A stretch of 64,000 nt of DNA from an uncultured Prevotella sp. (GCA_944320195.1 CALUGP010000001.1:1-64000), one strand, 5' to 3'. Positions 36,340 to 45,745 are shown, numbered from the stretch's first letter. The notes: generated by a model from the sequence alone, not told the origin. Translations and numbers: made by a program.

Positions 36340-36960
36340 ATGAAAATGGATATAGATTTTGATAAAATGAACGGTCTGGTGCCGGCCATAATACAAGATG
36401 AAAGGACTTTAAAGGTTCTGATGTTAGGCTTTATGAACGAAGAGGCCTACCGGAAGACCTTGGCAAGCGGCAAGGTGACGTTCTATAGCAGGAGTCGGAA
36501 ATGCCTTTGGACAAAGGGCGAGACTTCAGGAAATTTCCTCAACGTGGTTAGTGTGGAAAGCGATTGCGATAACGATACATTGTTAATTAAGGCGATACCT
36601 GACGGCCCTGTTTGCCATACGGGGACTGATACCTGCTGGGGAGAGGACAATACGGCAAATCCTCTGACATTCATGTCTGCGCTTCAAGATTTCATCGAAA
36701 AGCGCCATGAAGAGATGCCTGAAGGGTCATATACTACAAGCTTGTTCAAGGACGGAATTAACAGGATTGCCCAGAAGGTGGGAGAAGAAGCGCTTGAGGC
36801 TGTGATAGAAGCCGTTAACGGCAGTGACGACCGTCTGGTTTATGAAGCGTCAGACATGTTCTATCATCTGATCGTACTGCTTACCGAAAAGGGAATACGC
36901 ATCGAGCGCATAGCTGAAGAGTTGCGCAGCCGTCATGAACCCGGCTGGCATAAACACTGA
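36340..36960 (+). CDS. hisIE: Phosphoribosyl-AMP cyclohydrolase/phosphoribosyl-ATP pyrophosphatase
   Basis: This 206-aa bifunctional protein catalyses the second and third steps of histidine synthesis. The N-terminal HisI part holds SRSRKCLWTKGETSGN and the metal-binding Cys/Asp set in ESDCDNDTL and CHTGTDTCW. The C-terminal HisE part (from about residue 110) is an all-helical MazG-like domain with QKVGEEALEAVIEA. The hisG, hisD, hisC and hisB genes are not in this window. Confidence 0.95.
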   Translation: MKMDIDFDKMNGLVPAIIQDERTLKVLMLGFMNEEAYRKTLASGKVTFYSRSRKCLWTKGETSGNFLNVVSVESDCDNDTLLIKAIPDGPVCHTGTDTCWGEDNTANPLTFMSALQDFIEKRHEEMPEGSYTTSLFKDGINRIAQKVGEEALEAVIEAVNGSDDRLVYEASDMFYHLIVLLTEKGIRIERIAEELRSRHEPGWHKH

Positions 36961-36985
36961 ATTATGGTAACACACATCAGGCAAT

Positions 36986-37687
36986 ATGTTTATAGAATAT
37001 AAGAATGTAAACATTTATCAAGACGACGTATGCGTTCTTGATAAAGTCGACTTCCATGTAGATGAAGGAGAATTCATTTATATTATAGGTCATGTGGGAT
37101 CGGGAAAGAGCAGCCTGCTTAAGACCTTGTACTGCGAGCTTGACATTCACGAAGGTGAAAAAGCCGTCGTGTTGGAGCGTGACTTGTTGAAGATTAAACG
37201 CAAGGAGATTCCGTCATTACGCAAGGAACTTGGCATAATTTTCCAAGACTTCCAATTGTTGCACGACCGTAGCGTAGATAAGAACTTGCAGTTTGTCTTG
37301 AAGGCAACTGGGTGGAAAAGCAAGAAAGATATAAACGAACGCATCGACGAAGTGCTTGAAGCCGTTGGAATGCAGGACATGAAACAAAAGATGCCTTATG
37401 AACTGTCAGGTGGCGAGCAGCAACGAATAGCCATTGCCAGAGCCATACTGAACAAGCCGAGAGTAATAATAGCTGATGAGCCTACAGGCAATCTTGATCC
37501 TGAGACAGCAGACAATATCGTAAGCCTGTTAAAGCAGATAAGCCTTACGGGCACGGCGGTTGTAATGTCGACACACAACCTGCCTATGCTTGACAAGTAT
37601 CCTGGAATAGTCTATAGGTGTAAAGATGGCGCCATAAGTGATGTTACCGCGGAATACAACAAAATAAGCCCGCATTGCGAAGAGTGA
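36986..37687 (+). CDS. ftsE: FtsE-type ABC transporter ATPase
   Basis: This 233-aa single-domain ATPase has Walker A GHVGSGKSS (residues 35-43), Q-loop IIFQDFQLL, signature LSGGEQQRIAIARA and Walker B VIIADEPTGNLD. The FtsE-like Q-loop region points to the cell-division/LolD/MacB ATPase group. It should associate with an FtsX-type permease and act in peptidoglycan hydrolase control at division. No ftsX is adjacent. The neighbours are hisIE and lysC, so shared function with them is unlikely. Confidence 0.85.
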   Translation: MFIEYKNVNIYQDDVCVLDKVDFHVDEGEFIYIIGHVGSGKSSLLKTLYCELDIHEGEKAVVLERDLLKIKRKEIPSLRKELGIIFQDFQLLHDRSVDKNLQFVLKATGWKSKKDINERIDEVLEAVGMQDMKQKMPYELSGGEQQRIAIARAILNKPRVIIADEPTGNLDPETADNIVSLLKQISLTGTAVVMSTHNLPMLDKYPGIVYRCKDGAISDVTAEYNKISPHCEE

Positions 37688-37739
37688 TGGTGATAAAATG
37701 GGCTTATAACTTAAAATTATGTATTTGAACAAATAAAAT

Positions 37740-39071
37740 ATGAACGTTATGAAGGTAATGAAATTTGGAGGTACTTCTGTTGGTTCTCCCGAACGTATGA
37801 GAAGTGTGGCCTCATTGATAACAAGCGGTGGGGAACCGGTGTTGGTTGTACTTTCCGCAATGTCTGGTACGACAAACTCACTGATTGAGATATCCGACTA
37901 TCTATACAAGAAAAATCCCGAAGGGGCGAACGACGTGATAAACCGTCTTGAAAAGACATACATGAGCCATGTTGAAGAACTGTTCTCAACTGACGAGTGG
38001 AAAGACAAGACACGCAACTTCCTGCGCGGAGAATTTGACTACCTGCGCTCTTTCACCAAAGACCTGTTCACCAGCTTCGAGGAAAAGAGCATCGTAGCCC
38101 AAGGCGAGATAATGAGCACAAACATGATGACAAACTATTTGTCTGAGTGTGGCATCGATGCAACTTTGCTTTCAGCTCTCGACTATATGCGGACAGACAA
38201 GAACGCTGAACCTGATTCTGTTTATATCAAAGATAAACTTACAAAACTCTTGGAGCAGAATCCTGGTAAACAAGTATATGTGACCCAAGGATTTATTTGC
38301 CGTAACGCTTATGGCGAGATTGACAATCTGCAACGTGGAGGCAGCGATTATACAGCATCGCTTGTGGGTGCGGCAATCAATGCGGACGAAATACAGATAT
38401 GGACAGACATTGACGGCATGCACAATAATGATCCGCGTGTAGTAGACAAAACTGACGCCGTGCGACAGCTGCATTTCGAGGAGGCTGCCGAATTGGCTTA
38501 TTTTGGAGCCAAGATACTTCACCCGACATGTGTACAACCTGCCAAATTCGCAGGAATACCGGTACGCCTACTCAACACAATGGATCCTACCGCTCCGGGA
38601 ACTATCATAAACAACGAAATCGTATCCGGCAAAATAAAAGCTGTTGCCGCAAAAGACAACATCACCGCAATTAAGATAAAGAGCAGTAGGATGTTGCTGG
38701 CCACGGGTTTCCTACGCAAGGTTTTCGAAATATTCGAGAGTTACCAGACACCCATTGACATGATAGCTACGAGCGAAGTCGGAGTGTCCATGAGCATTGA
38801 CAACGACTCTCATCTGAATGACATAGTGGCCGAGTTGAAAAAGTATGGCACCGTGACGGTGGATAAGGACATGTGTATAATATGTGTTGTTGGTGATTTG
38901 GATTGGAGCAATGTTGGTTTTGAGACATTGGCCACAGACGCGATGAAGAACATCCCTGTGCGGATGATTTCATACGGCGGCAGCAATTATAACATTTCAT
39001 TCCTTGTGCGTGAATGCGACAAGAAGCGCGCCTTGCAATGTCTTAGCGATACTTTGTTTAACAAAAAATAA
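37740..39071 (+). CDS. lysC: Aspartate kinase (monofunctional)
   Basis: It phosphorylates aspartate, the first step towards lysine, methionine and threonine. The 443-aa enzyme opens VMKFGGTSVGSPERM and has the GSDYTASLVGAAINADEIQIWTDIDG kinase core near residues 201-226. Two ACT domains fill the C-terminal 140 residues, one starting near VAAKDNITAIKIKSSRML, so feedback inhibition by lysine is likely. lysA follows after 8 nt, which supports the lysine branch. Confidence 0.95.
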   Translation: MNVMKVMKFGGTSVGSPERMRSVASLITSGGEPVLVVLSAMSGTTNSLIEISDYLYKKNPEGANDVINRLEKTYMSHVEELFSTDEWKDKTRNFLRGEFDYLRSFTKDLFTSFEEKSIVAQGEIMSTNMMTNYLSECGIDATLLSALDYMRTDKNAEPDSVYIKDKLTKLLEQNPGKQVYVTQGFICRNAYGEIDNLQRGGSDYTASLVGAAINADEIQIWTDIDGMHNNDPRVVDKTDAVRQLHFEEAAELAYFGAKILHPTCVQPAKFAGIPVRLLNTMDPTAPGTIINNEIVSGKIKAVAAKDNITAIKIKSSRMLLATGFLRKVFEIFESYQTPIDMIATSEVGVSMSIDNDSHLNDIVAELKKYGTVTVDKDMCIICVVGDLDWSNVGFETLATDAMKNIPVRMISYGGSNYNISFLVRECDKKRALQCLSDTLFNKK

Positions 39072-39079
39072 ATGAAGAA

Positions 39080-40240
39080 ATGAAAGGTGTTTTTCCTTTG
39101 GGAAAATTTAAAGAAACAGACACTCCATTTTATTATTATGACACCGACTTGTTGCGTGCTACCTTGCGTACAATAAACACGGAAGCAGGGAAGCATGAGG
39201 GATTTTGTGTGCATTATGCGGTTAAGGCAAATGCCAATCCTAAATTGCTGAACATAATATGCCAAGCCGGACTTGGGGCGGATTGCGTTAGCGGCGGAGA
39301 AATCCAAGCTGCTTTAAACGCAGGTTTCCCCAATGACAAAATTGTGTTTGCCGGAGTCGGTAAAAGTGATTGGGAAATAAATCTTGCTTTGGACAAAAAT
39401 ATTTTCTGTTTCAATGTTGAGAGTGTTCCTGAACTTGACGTGATAAACGAACTGGCGTGTAAGAAAGGTAAAGTGGCTCGTGTGGCATTCCGTATAAATC
39501 CCAATGTCGGTGCTCATACCCATGCAAATATAACTACAGGGCTTGCTGAAAATAAATTTGGCATAGCAATGGAAGACATGGAAAGTGTTATAGGAAAAGC
39601 CGTTTCAATGGAAAATGTAAAGTTTATAGGCTTGCATTTCCATATTGGTTCACAAATTCTTGACATGGGGGATTTTGCAGCTCTTTGCAACCGTATAAAT
39701 GAATTGCAGAAACAGCTTGAGGCTCATCATGTAGAAATAGAAAATATTAATGTGGGTGGAGGGCTTGGTATTGACTATACTCATCCCAACAAGGTTCCGA
39801 TGCCCGATTTCAAAGCTTATTTCGACACATATGCACGTCATTTGAAATTGCGAAAGGGGCAAACTTTGCATTTTGAACTTGGCCGTTCTGTTGTCGGCCA
39901 GTGTGGCTCACTTATTTCAAAAGTACTTTATGTTAAAAAAGGTACGGCAAAACAGTTTGCGATTATTGATGCCGGCATGACGGATCTTATTCGTCCTGCA
40001 CTTTACCAAGCTTATCATAAGATAGAGAACATATCAAGCGACTGCACAATGCAGACTTATGATGTTGTTGGGCCGATATGCGAGTCGAGTGACGTGTTTG
40101 CAAAGGCCATAGACCTGAATGAGTGTCATCGTGGTGATTTTGTAGCGATACGCTCCGCCGGCGCTTATGGGGAAATCATGGCGTCAGGATATAACTGCCG
40201 TATTCTGCCGAAAGGTTATATTGCTGAGGATATGCGTTAA
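39080..40240 (+). CDS. lysA: Diaminopimelate decarboxylase
   Basis: This PLP enzyme makes lysine from meso-diaminopimelate. The 386-aa fold-type III barrel has the cofactor lysine in HYAVKANANPKLL near residue 48. The domain also shows GLHFHIGSQ and the ELGRSVVGQCG and CESSDVFAK motifs that line the active site. It is translated 8 nt after lysC, so carbon entry and the last step of lysine synthesis are coexpressed. Confidence 0.95.
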   Translation: MKGVFPLGKFKETDTPFYYYDTDLLRATLRTINTEAGKHEGFCVHYAVKANANPKLLNIICQAGLGADCVSGGEIQAALNAGFPNDKIVFAGVGKSDWEINLALDKNIFCFNVESVPELDVINELACKKGKVARVAFRINPNVGAHTHANITTGLAENKFGIAMEDMESVIGKAVSMENVKFIGLHFHIGSQILDMGDFAALCNRINELQKQLEAHHVEIENINVGGGLGIDYTHPNKVPMPDFKAYFDTYARHLKLRKGQTLHFELGRSVVGQCGSLISKVLYVKKGTAKQFAIIDAGMTDLIRPALYQAYHKIENISSDCTMQTYDVVGPICESSDVFAKAIDLNECHRGDFVAIRSAGAYGEIMASGYNCRILPKGYIAEDMR

Positions 40241-40293
40241 TGAAACTGATTCTACATGAATTATGTGACAGTCAATGACAAAGTGAAATAATT

Positions 40294-41439
40294 ATGATTT
40301 TTGACACTGTAACGATTTTAATTTGTGCGGTATTGGCTGTATTGGCATTGTTGTCTTCGTTTTCTGATATTTTCTTCAAGAAAGTTTCGGAGAACGAGGA
40401 CAATAAATCTGCAGATGAGGATTGTCCACGGATTTCTGTAATAATCGTGGCAGACAATAATGCCAATGAATTGAAGAATAATCTCCAAGCGTTCTTGTCA
40501 CAAAAATATGCGGCTGATTATGAAATAATTGTTGTAGTAGACAGGGATGAAGACGGTACTGGTGATGTTCTTAAAACATTCGGGAACCATTCTAATTTTT
40601 ATGCCACATTTGTGCCTGATTCTTCAAGGTATATGAGCCGGCGGAAGCTTGCCATAACCTTGGGTGTCAAGGCTGCGAAATATGAGTGGATATTGCTTAC
40701 TGACGCAACGTGCCATCCTGTATCCGAGAATTGGATCAGCATCATGGCAAAGAATTGCGGCATGGGTGTGAAAATGATACTTGGATATAGTAATTACTCA
40801 GAAAAGGCCGGAATATTTAAAATATTCAGCCGTTTTCATCGTGAATATACTTTTTTGTATGAAGCAGCTTCTTATGGTGCACCTTATGGCATGGCAGGTA
40901 ATAATTTAATGTTTCGTAAAAGCATGTTCATGGACGGGAACGGGTTTCAAGGCAACCTGAAGTATCTTCGTGGCGAATACGAGTTTCTTGTAAACAAATA
41001 TTCAGGCTGTGGAGTCATCCAAATAGAAGCAAATCCGCAAAGTTATGTAGTTGAGGAAAGTCCGACAAAAAAAGAATGGCGTAGTAAGAATGTTTTTTAT
41101 TGTGAGACACGTCGCCATCTGTCTGGCAAATTAAGACATAGGTTCTTTTTCAATCTTGACATGTTTTCGCTTAATTCCTGTTTGTTTGCCAGTTTTGCTA
41201 CGGCAGTATATTCAGCCATGTCTCAAAGATGGTTGTTAATTCCGGTTTCGTGCATCACTTTGTTTTTACCTGCGATTATAAGGACATTTAGTGCACGGCA
41301 TGCAATGCGGCAATTCAATGTTGTTGTGCCGTTGTGGACTGTTATACCATTAGAATTGTGTCTAATATGGCAGAATCTTAAATATTCCATTATTTATAGA
41401 CGTGCGGACAAGTATGATTTTATAAGCCATAAGTCATGA
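40294..41439 (+). CDS. Membrane-anchored family 2 glycosyltransferase
   Basis: This 381-aa GT-A enzyme has a leading membrane helix (residues 3-22) and two or three helices near the C-terminus (about 290-345). The GT2 domain runs from about 45 to 280: ISVIIVADNNANELKNNL at the start, LLTDATCHP for the metal-binding Asp region, and the acceptor part around GAPYGMAGNNLMFRKSMF and RGEYEFLVNKYSG. It probably builds a cell-surface glycan at the inner membrane. The next gene overlaps by four bases and encodes a second, unusual glycosyltransferase-like protein. Confidence 0.82.
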   Translation: MIFDTVTILICAVLAVLALLSSFSDIFFKKVSENEDNKSADEDCPRISVIIVADNNANELKNNLQAFLSQKYAADYEIIVVVDRDEDGTGDVLKTFGNHSNFYATFVPDSSRYMSRRKLAITLGVKAAKYEWILLTDATCHPVSENWISIMAKNCGMGVKMILGYSNYSEKAGIFKIFSRFHREYTFLYEAASYGAPYGMAGNNLMFRKSMFMDGNGFQGNLKYLRGEYEFLVNKYSGCGVIQIEANPQSYVVEESPTKKEWRSKNVFYCETRRHLSGKLRHRFFFNLDMFSLNSCLFASFATAVYSAMSQRWLLIPVSCITLFLPAIIRTFSARHAMRQFNVVVPLWTVIPLELCLIWQNLKYSIIYRRADKYDFISHKS

Positions 41440-42686
41440 GTATGAGGGTTTTGCATTTTGTGCCAAGCCTCGAATCCATCAATGGGTCTGCATCTCGGAG
41501 GTATAAGTTGGCTATGTTTGAGACGATGGCACGTAGCGTTGATGTTTGTGTCTTGACGTTTGAGACAGGAGATGTTCCATTAGATGGTGTTTTGACGTAT
41601 TCCAATTCTGGTACTGACTTTTTTCCTCGGCGTATCCATAATTTTCTTACGGACAAGCTATCTTCATTCAATCCTGATATAGTTCATATCCATGGTTGTT
41701 GGAATATGCAGGCGTATAAGTTGTTTGGCGAGTGCGTCATCCGTAAAATTCCGACGGTTATTTCTCTTGACCGTCAGCTTGAAGAATGGCATGTGAGACA
41801 GAATTACTTGTTTTGCAAACTGCCTAAAATGCTGAGGTTTCAGCGATATATGCTTTCACATGCTGGCGCCTTGCATTTCGTCAACCGCCAAGAGCAGGAT
41901 TCTTTTTACAGGTTTGGATGGCATCCATGCATAAAAGCCAAACACCCTCTTAATGATAGAGGTGTCATGATAGAAGCTTTTAATCTGATAGGTGACATGT
42001 CGGCTAAGGATATGAGCGAAAAAATGTTGGCGCTTTATCAGAAAGTGATAGACAGCGTACCATTCGACCGTATGGACGATAACGAACTTCATGTTGAGGA
42101 TGTGCTCGTGCTTGCCGGAGCAGTTGGCGGTGATGCTAAAATTCATGTCTCGCAAGAATATGTGGCATTGATAAAAAAGCTTGACTGTAAGGCTTGGCGA
42201 CGCATATTTCTGCATTCGTCAGACGAGGGAATATTGGATTACATACGAGTTGGCATTAAAGTAATGAATGTGCCTGTTCACGATGTAAACGTAAGTGGGA
42301 TAGATCGTTTTTCCTCAAACATGGATGTTGTTGGAAAGAATTATTATGGTTATAAATCCACTTATTTGAAATCAGATGCTTCTTTGCCTGATTTTGAACG
42401 AGAACTTTGCATGTCTGTGGTTTCCATGCTTGATAAAATTAATGACGCAAGTGTACATAGATCGGATTTTGTAAAATTTGGTCAAATGCTGCGTTCCAAT
42501 GAATATGACGAAGATTTGGTATGTAACAAGCTGAAAACAATGAAAATGCTAGATAGTGCGTCCCGTTTGCTGCAGATAATGAAAGAACGTTACGCTCTTG
42601 GCGAAGGATTTATGTTTGCTGACCCATTGGATGACAATGGGACAATGAAAATGAGAAAAAAACTTTTTAAATCGAGAATACAATGA
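41436..42686 (+). CDS. GT-B glycosyltransferase-like protein with unusual C-terminal half
   Basis: The 416-aa protein has an N-terminal half like family 4 glycosyltransferases: MRVLHFVPSLESINGSASRRYKLAMFE, then IVHIHGCWN and IPTVISLDRQLEEW. The C-terminal half does not show the usual nucleotide-sugar motif (an E-x7-E or GxGPE segment). Instead residues about 230-416 contain acidic and Ser-rich text such as IDRFSSNMDVVGKNYYGY. It could be a degenerate GT-B, a regulator of the upstream GT2, or a divergent enzyme. It overlaps both neighbours by four bases, hence strong translational coupling with GT2 and fbp. Confidence 0.6.
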   Translation: MSMRVLHFVPSLESINGSASRRYKLAMFETMARSVDVCVLTFETGDVPLDGVLTYSNSGTDFFPRRIHNFLTDKLSSFNPDIVHIHGCWNMQAYKLFGECVIRKIPTVISLDRQLEEWHVRQNYLFCKLPKMLRFQRYMLSHAGALHFVNRQEQDSFYRFGWHPCIKAKHPLNDRGVMIEAFNLIGDMSAKDMSEKMLALYQKVIDSVPFDRMDDNELHVEDVLVLAGAVGGDAKIHVSQEYVALIKKLDCKAWRRIFLHSSDEGILDYIRVGIKVMNVPVHDVNVSGIDRFSSNMDVVGKNYYGYKSTYLKSDASLPDFERELCMSVVSMLDKINDASVHRSDFVKFGQMLRSNEYDEDLVCNKLKTMKMLDSASRLLQIMKERYALGEGFMFADPLDDNGTMKMRKKLFKSRIQ

Positions 42687-44668
42687 AAACAGCTTTTCTT
42701 GACATAGAAAATGATATGAGATATTTGCAACTATTGTCTCAGTCGTTTCCCACTATAGCCGGGGCTAGCACCGAGATTATAAACTTACAGGCCATTCTGA
42801 ATCTTCCGAAGGGTACAGAGCATTTTCTTGCCGACCTGCATGGAGAATACAAGTCTTTCCAACATGTGTTGAAAAATGCATCAGGAAATATAAAAAGGAA
42901 AGTCAACGAGATATTCGGCAACGAATTGCGTGAGGCGGAGAAGAAGGAACTCTGTACGTTGATTTATTATCCGGAAGAGAAACTGGAACTTGTAAAAGCC
43001 GGCGAGGCTGATATTGACGACTGGTATCACGTCACCATACACCAGCTTGTACGTGTGTGCCGCGACGTGTCAAGCAAATACACTAGGTCGAAGGTCCGCA
43101 AATCTTTACCTGACGACTTTTCCTATATAATAGAAGAACTGTTGCATGAACGCACTGATGATGTGGATAAGGCCGCTTATGTAAATGTAATTATAGACAC
43201 CATCATCACCACCGGCCGTGCCGATGATTTCATAATAGCAATTGCCCACGTAATACAGAGACTTGCTATCGACATGCTTCACATCCTCGGCGACGTGTAC
43301 GATCGTGGACCGGGGGCTCATGTCATAATGGATATTCTTAGCGGTTATCATGATTGGGACATGCAATGGGGCAACCACGACATTCTCTGGATGGGAGCCT
43401 GCGCCGGCAATGAGGCGTGCATCTGTAATGTGATACGCCTGTCCCTGCGTTATGCTAATCTAGTAACCATTGAAGAAGGTTATGGCATAAATCTTGTTCC
43501 GCTTGCTACATTTGCCATGGAGCATTACGGTGACGATCCATGCGAAGAGTTCATGCCGAAGACAATCGGAGGTGGTGCTGATATAGATGACAAGACACGC
43601 CGGCTTACCGCTCAAATGCACAAGGCAATTACAGTGATTCAATTTAAGGTTGAGGCTGCAATAATCAACCGTCACCCTGAATGGAACATGCATGACCGCC
43701 TGCTGCTCGGCGACATTGACTATGGCAAGGGCATATGCTTTATTGATGGCAATGAATATGAAATGAAAAGCTGTTGCTTCCCTACGGTAGATCCGGCCAA
43801 TCCATATCAGCTTACCCTTGAGGAACGGACGCTCGTTGATCGTTTGCGTCATTCTTTCACCGCAAATGAGAAACTCCACAAGCATATCCGACTTATGCTT
43901 GGGCACGGTTCGCTTTATAACATAATAAACGACAATCTCCTGTTTCATGCCTCTGTGCCGCTAAATGCGGACGGAAGCCTTAAAGATGTTGAATTGTACA
44001 ATGGGATGAAATTCAGCGGACGAGAACTGATGAACCGTGTGGATCGCGTTATCCGTAGTGCATTCCAAAATGACACAGACCCACAAGACAAGCTTTTCGC
44101 CATAGACTATTTCCTCTACTTGTGGTGTGGGCGTGATTCTGTACTCTTCGACAAATCCAAGATGGCTACGTTCGAACGCTATTTCCTCGTAGACAAGTCA
44201 ACATATAAAGAAGAGAAAGGCAACTATTTCAGGCTTCGTGATGACGAACGTGTATGTGACCATATTTTGGACTCATTTGGAGTATTGGGCGACAATCGGC
44301 ACATCATCAACGGTCATGTGCCGGTGCATGCTGCCAGTGGAGAAAATCCCATAAAAGCAAATGGAAAACTCATGGTCATAGATGGAGGATTCTCTGAGGC
44401 ATATCATAAGGAAACCGGCATAGCTGGCTACACCTTAGTGTATCACAGCCGTGGCTTTCAGTTAGTGCAGCACGAGCCGTTCACCAGCACTGAGGATGCC
44501 ATCCTGCGTGGGTCGGACATAAAGAGCACCACGCAGATAGTTGAAATGTCGGCCCATCGCATGCTTGTGGCTGACACCGACATAGGGCGAGAACTGAAAA
44601 AGCAAATTGCCGATTTGGAGAAATTGCTTTACGCCTATCGTCACGGTTTTATAAAAGAAAGGCGCTGA
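42683..44668 (+). CDS. fbp: Fructose-1,6-bisphosphatase, class III
   Basis: This gluconeogenic phosphatase of 661 aa is of the large Firmicutes/Bacteroidetes class III, unrelated to the 330-aa class I enzyme. Metal-binding segments of the calcineurin-like fold are FLADLHGEY (near residue 50), LGDVYDRGPGAHVI (near 203) and QWGNHDILWMG (near 229), with more at INGHVPVHAASGENP. It is translationally linked to the two glycosyltransferase genes, which may reflect supply of hexose phosphate for nucleotide sugars (inference). Confidence 0.95.
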   Translation: MKTAFLDIENDMRYLQLLSQSFPTIAGASTEIINLQAILNLPKGTEHFLADLHGEYKSFQHVLKNASGNIKRKVNEIFGNELREAEKKELCTLIYYPEEKLELVKAGEADIDDWYHVTIHQLVRVCRDVSSKYTRSKVRKSLPDDFSYIIEELLHERTDDVDKAAYVNVIIDTIITTGRADDFIIAIAHVIQRLAIDMLHILGDVYDRGPGAHVIMDILSGYHDWDMQWGNHDILWMGACAGNEACICNVIRLSLRYANLVTIEEGYGINLVPLATFAMEHYGDDPCEEFMPKTIGGGADIDDKTRRLTAQMHKAITVIQFKVEAAIINRHPEWNMHDRLLLGDIDYGKGICFIDGNEYEMKSCCFPTVDPANPYQLTLEERTLVDRLRHSFTANEKLHKHIRLMLGHGSLYNIINDNLLFHASVPLNADGSLKDVELYNGMKFSGRELMNRVDRVIRSAFQNDTDPQDKLFAIDYFLYLWCGRDSVLFDKSKMATFERYFLVDKSTYKEEKGNYFRLRDDERVCDHILDSFGVLGDNRHIINGHVPVHAASGENPIKANGKLMVIDGGFSEAYHKETGIAGYTLVYHSRGFQLVQHEPFTSTEDAILRGSDIKSTTQIVEMSAHRMLVADTDIGRELKKQIADLEKLLYAYRHGFIKERR

Positions 44669-44757
44669 CATGGCATCTGTCGCTAACTCCATGACAGGCA
44701 TGAAAGTTTAAGTTGAGGCAACGATGTAGGTGCAATGGTCATTTTTCTGCAGAAAAA

Positions 44758-44789
44758 TTTGTACAGATTGTAAAAAAGCATTATCTTTG
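44758..44789 (+). promoter_or_regulatory. tRNA-Cys promoter
   Basis: TTTG (44758-44761), a 20-nt gap and TATCTTTG (44782-44789) precede tRNA-Cys by 18 nt, as expected for the Bacteroidetes housekeeping promoter. Confidence 0.8.
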
Positions 44790-44807
44790 CACCGCAGAAC
44801 TTAACAG

Positions 44808-44878
44808 GGTACCTTGGCCGAGCGGTTAGGTAACGGTCTGCAAAACCGTGTAGAGCAGTTCGACTCTGCTAGGTACCT
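44808..44878 (+). tRNA. tRNA-Cys (GCA)
   Basis: A full cloverleaf can be drawn: acceptor GGTACCT with AGGTACC, anticodon loop CTGCAAA (anticodon GCA), and T stem AGCAG/CTGCT around TTCGACT. The discriminator base is T, the cysteine identity base. No CCA is encoded. Confidence 0.96.
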
Positions 44879-44883
44879 CTTAA

Positions 44884-44928
44884 AAAGGCTCTTGAAGGCT
44901 TATTTGTCTTTCAGGAGTCTTTTTTATT
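44884..44928 (+). terminator. Terminator after tRNA-Cys
   Basis: GGCTCTTGAAGGC folds back on GTCTTTCAGGAGTC with G-U pairs, followed by TTTTTT. It lies directly downstream of the tRNA. Confidence 0.7.
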
Positions 44929-44982
44929 TATACAGGAGTCCAGTCAAATTGAGTTCTGACATTTTAGCGGATAAGTAATGAT

Positions 44983-45181
44983 ACGTGAGTTTGGCATAAG
45001 GATTTATCTTCCAGGCATGCGAAAACGTTTCTGTTCTTACATATTCCAGTTAGTCTGTGGGTAATCGTCATTGCCTTAACGGCGACTTTCAGCGGAATGA
45101 CGACTTGACACTGAGCGGCAGAAAAGCCATGCGGTAAGAATTTCTATAATTGGAAAGATTATTCCTTATGCCGAACTCACG
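44983..45181. mobile_element. MITE-like element, family C, copy C2
   Basis: Inverted ends at 44984-44999 and 45166-45181 agree at 15 of 16 positions (CGTGAGTTTGGCATAA against CGTGAGTTCGGCATAA). The tips are the same as in C1 at 30.0 kb, and the interior has matching GGCAGAAA and GTAAGAATTTCT blocks. It is about 55 bp longer than C1, so one copy has gained or lost DNA. It sits 55 nt behind the tRNA-Cys terminator. Confidence 0.7.
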
Positions 45182-45249
45182 AACGTTAATGATGTAAATC
45201 GATTCACACCGGAATGTCGGTTGTTTTTATGGCAACTGTCGCTTTTTAT

Positions 45250-45443
45250 CCCAAATCGGTCATTAAACTTCCCCCGTATTTCGTGCTGTTGTCAGGCAGA
45301 TTGTTTTCCACTTTTATCGAAGATGTAGCGGGCTACATCGAGAAAAAGAGGAAAGCAAGATGACGGCAACAGTGCGGAAGACGGATGAAGAGCTTACGGA
45401 TAAACGTAAATGTAAGATTGGCGGTCTAATGACCGATTTGGGT
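45250..45443. mobile_element. MITE-like element, family D
   Basis: A 194-bp stretch is bounded by perfect 16-nt inverted repeats: CCCAAATCGGTCATTA at 45250-45265 and its complement at 45428-45443. The interior includes a GATGTAG/CTACATC hairpin near 45324. There is no coding capacity. It could be a transposon end pair left after internal deletion. Confidence 0.7.
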
Positions 45444-45522
45444 TTGTTGGTGTTGGTGGGGATTATCTCGTTTTTGCACTCTTTACGGGTTGCCGCTTTT
45501 TTATTCTTTTTGCAGCGTTGAT

Positions 45523-45553
45523 TTTGATTTGTACGGATAAATGCTTACCTTTG
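45523..45553 (+). promoter_or_regulatory. Promoter abutting the 60-aa membrane protein gene
   Basis: TTTG at 45523-45526, a 19-nt spacer and TACCTTTG at 45546-45553 match the consensus exactly. The ATG at 45561 is only 7 nt downstream, so the transcript is expected to be leaderless or nearly so. Confidence 0.8.
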
Positions 45554-45560
45554 CTGGCGT

Positions 45561-45743
45561 ATGAAGAAAGAACTTGGAAAGTGGCTTATGGATATAGCCA
45601 AATACATGGCGACCGCTATCTTATTGTCATCTGTTTTTAATGGCATAGAGGAATGGGCATGGTATGTTTACGCTTTAATAGTGGTAGCAGTGTTGGTTAC
45701 TTTGGTTGTAGGATTGTCAATGATAAAAGATAAGGAGGAATGA
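45561..45743 (+). CDS. Small two-helix membrane protein (DUF6722-like)
   Basis: This 60-aa protein begins with the amphipathic MKKELGKWLMDIAKYMATAILL and has a second helix WYVYALIVVAVLVTLVVGLSMI. I associate the start with a Bacteroidetes family named DUF6722, from memory and without a search. The function is unknown. It has its own strong promoter, and a 35-aa protein gene follows after 2 nt. Confidence 0.75.
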   Translation: MKKELGKWLMDIAKYMATAILLSSVFNGIEEWAWYVYALIVVAVLVTLVVGLSMIKDKEE

Positions 45744-45745
45744 TT

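Noticed and set aside
45250..45443. Transposase gene inside family D element
   Set aside because: The interval is 194 bp and has no frame long enough or conserved enough.
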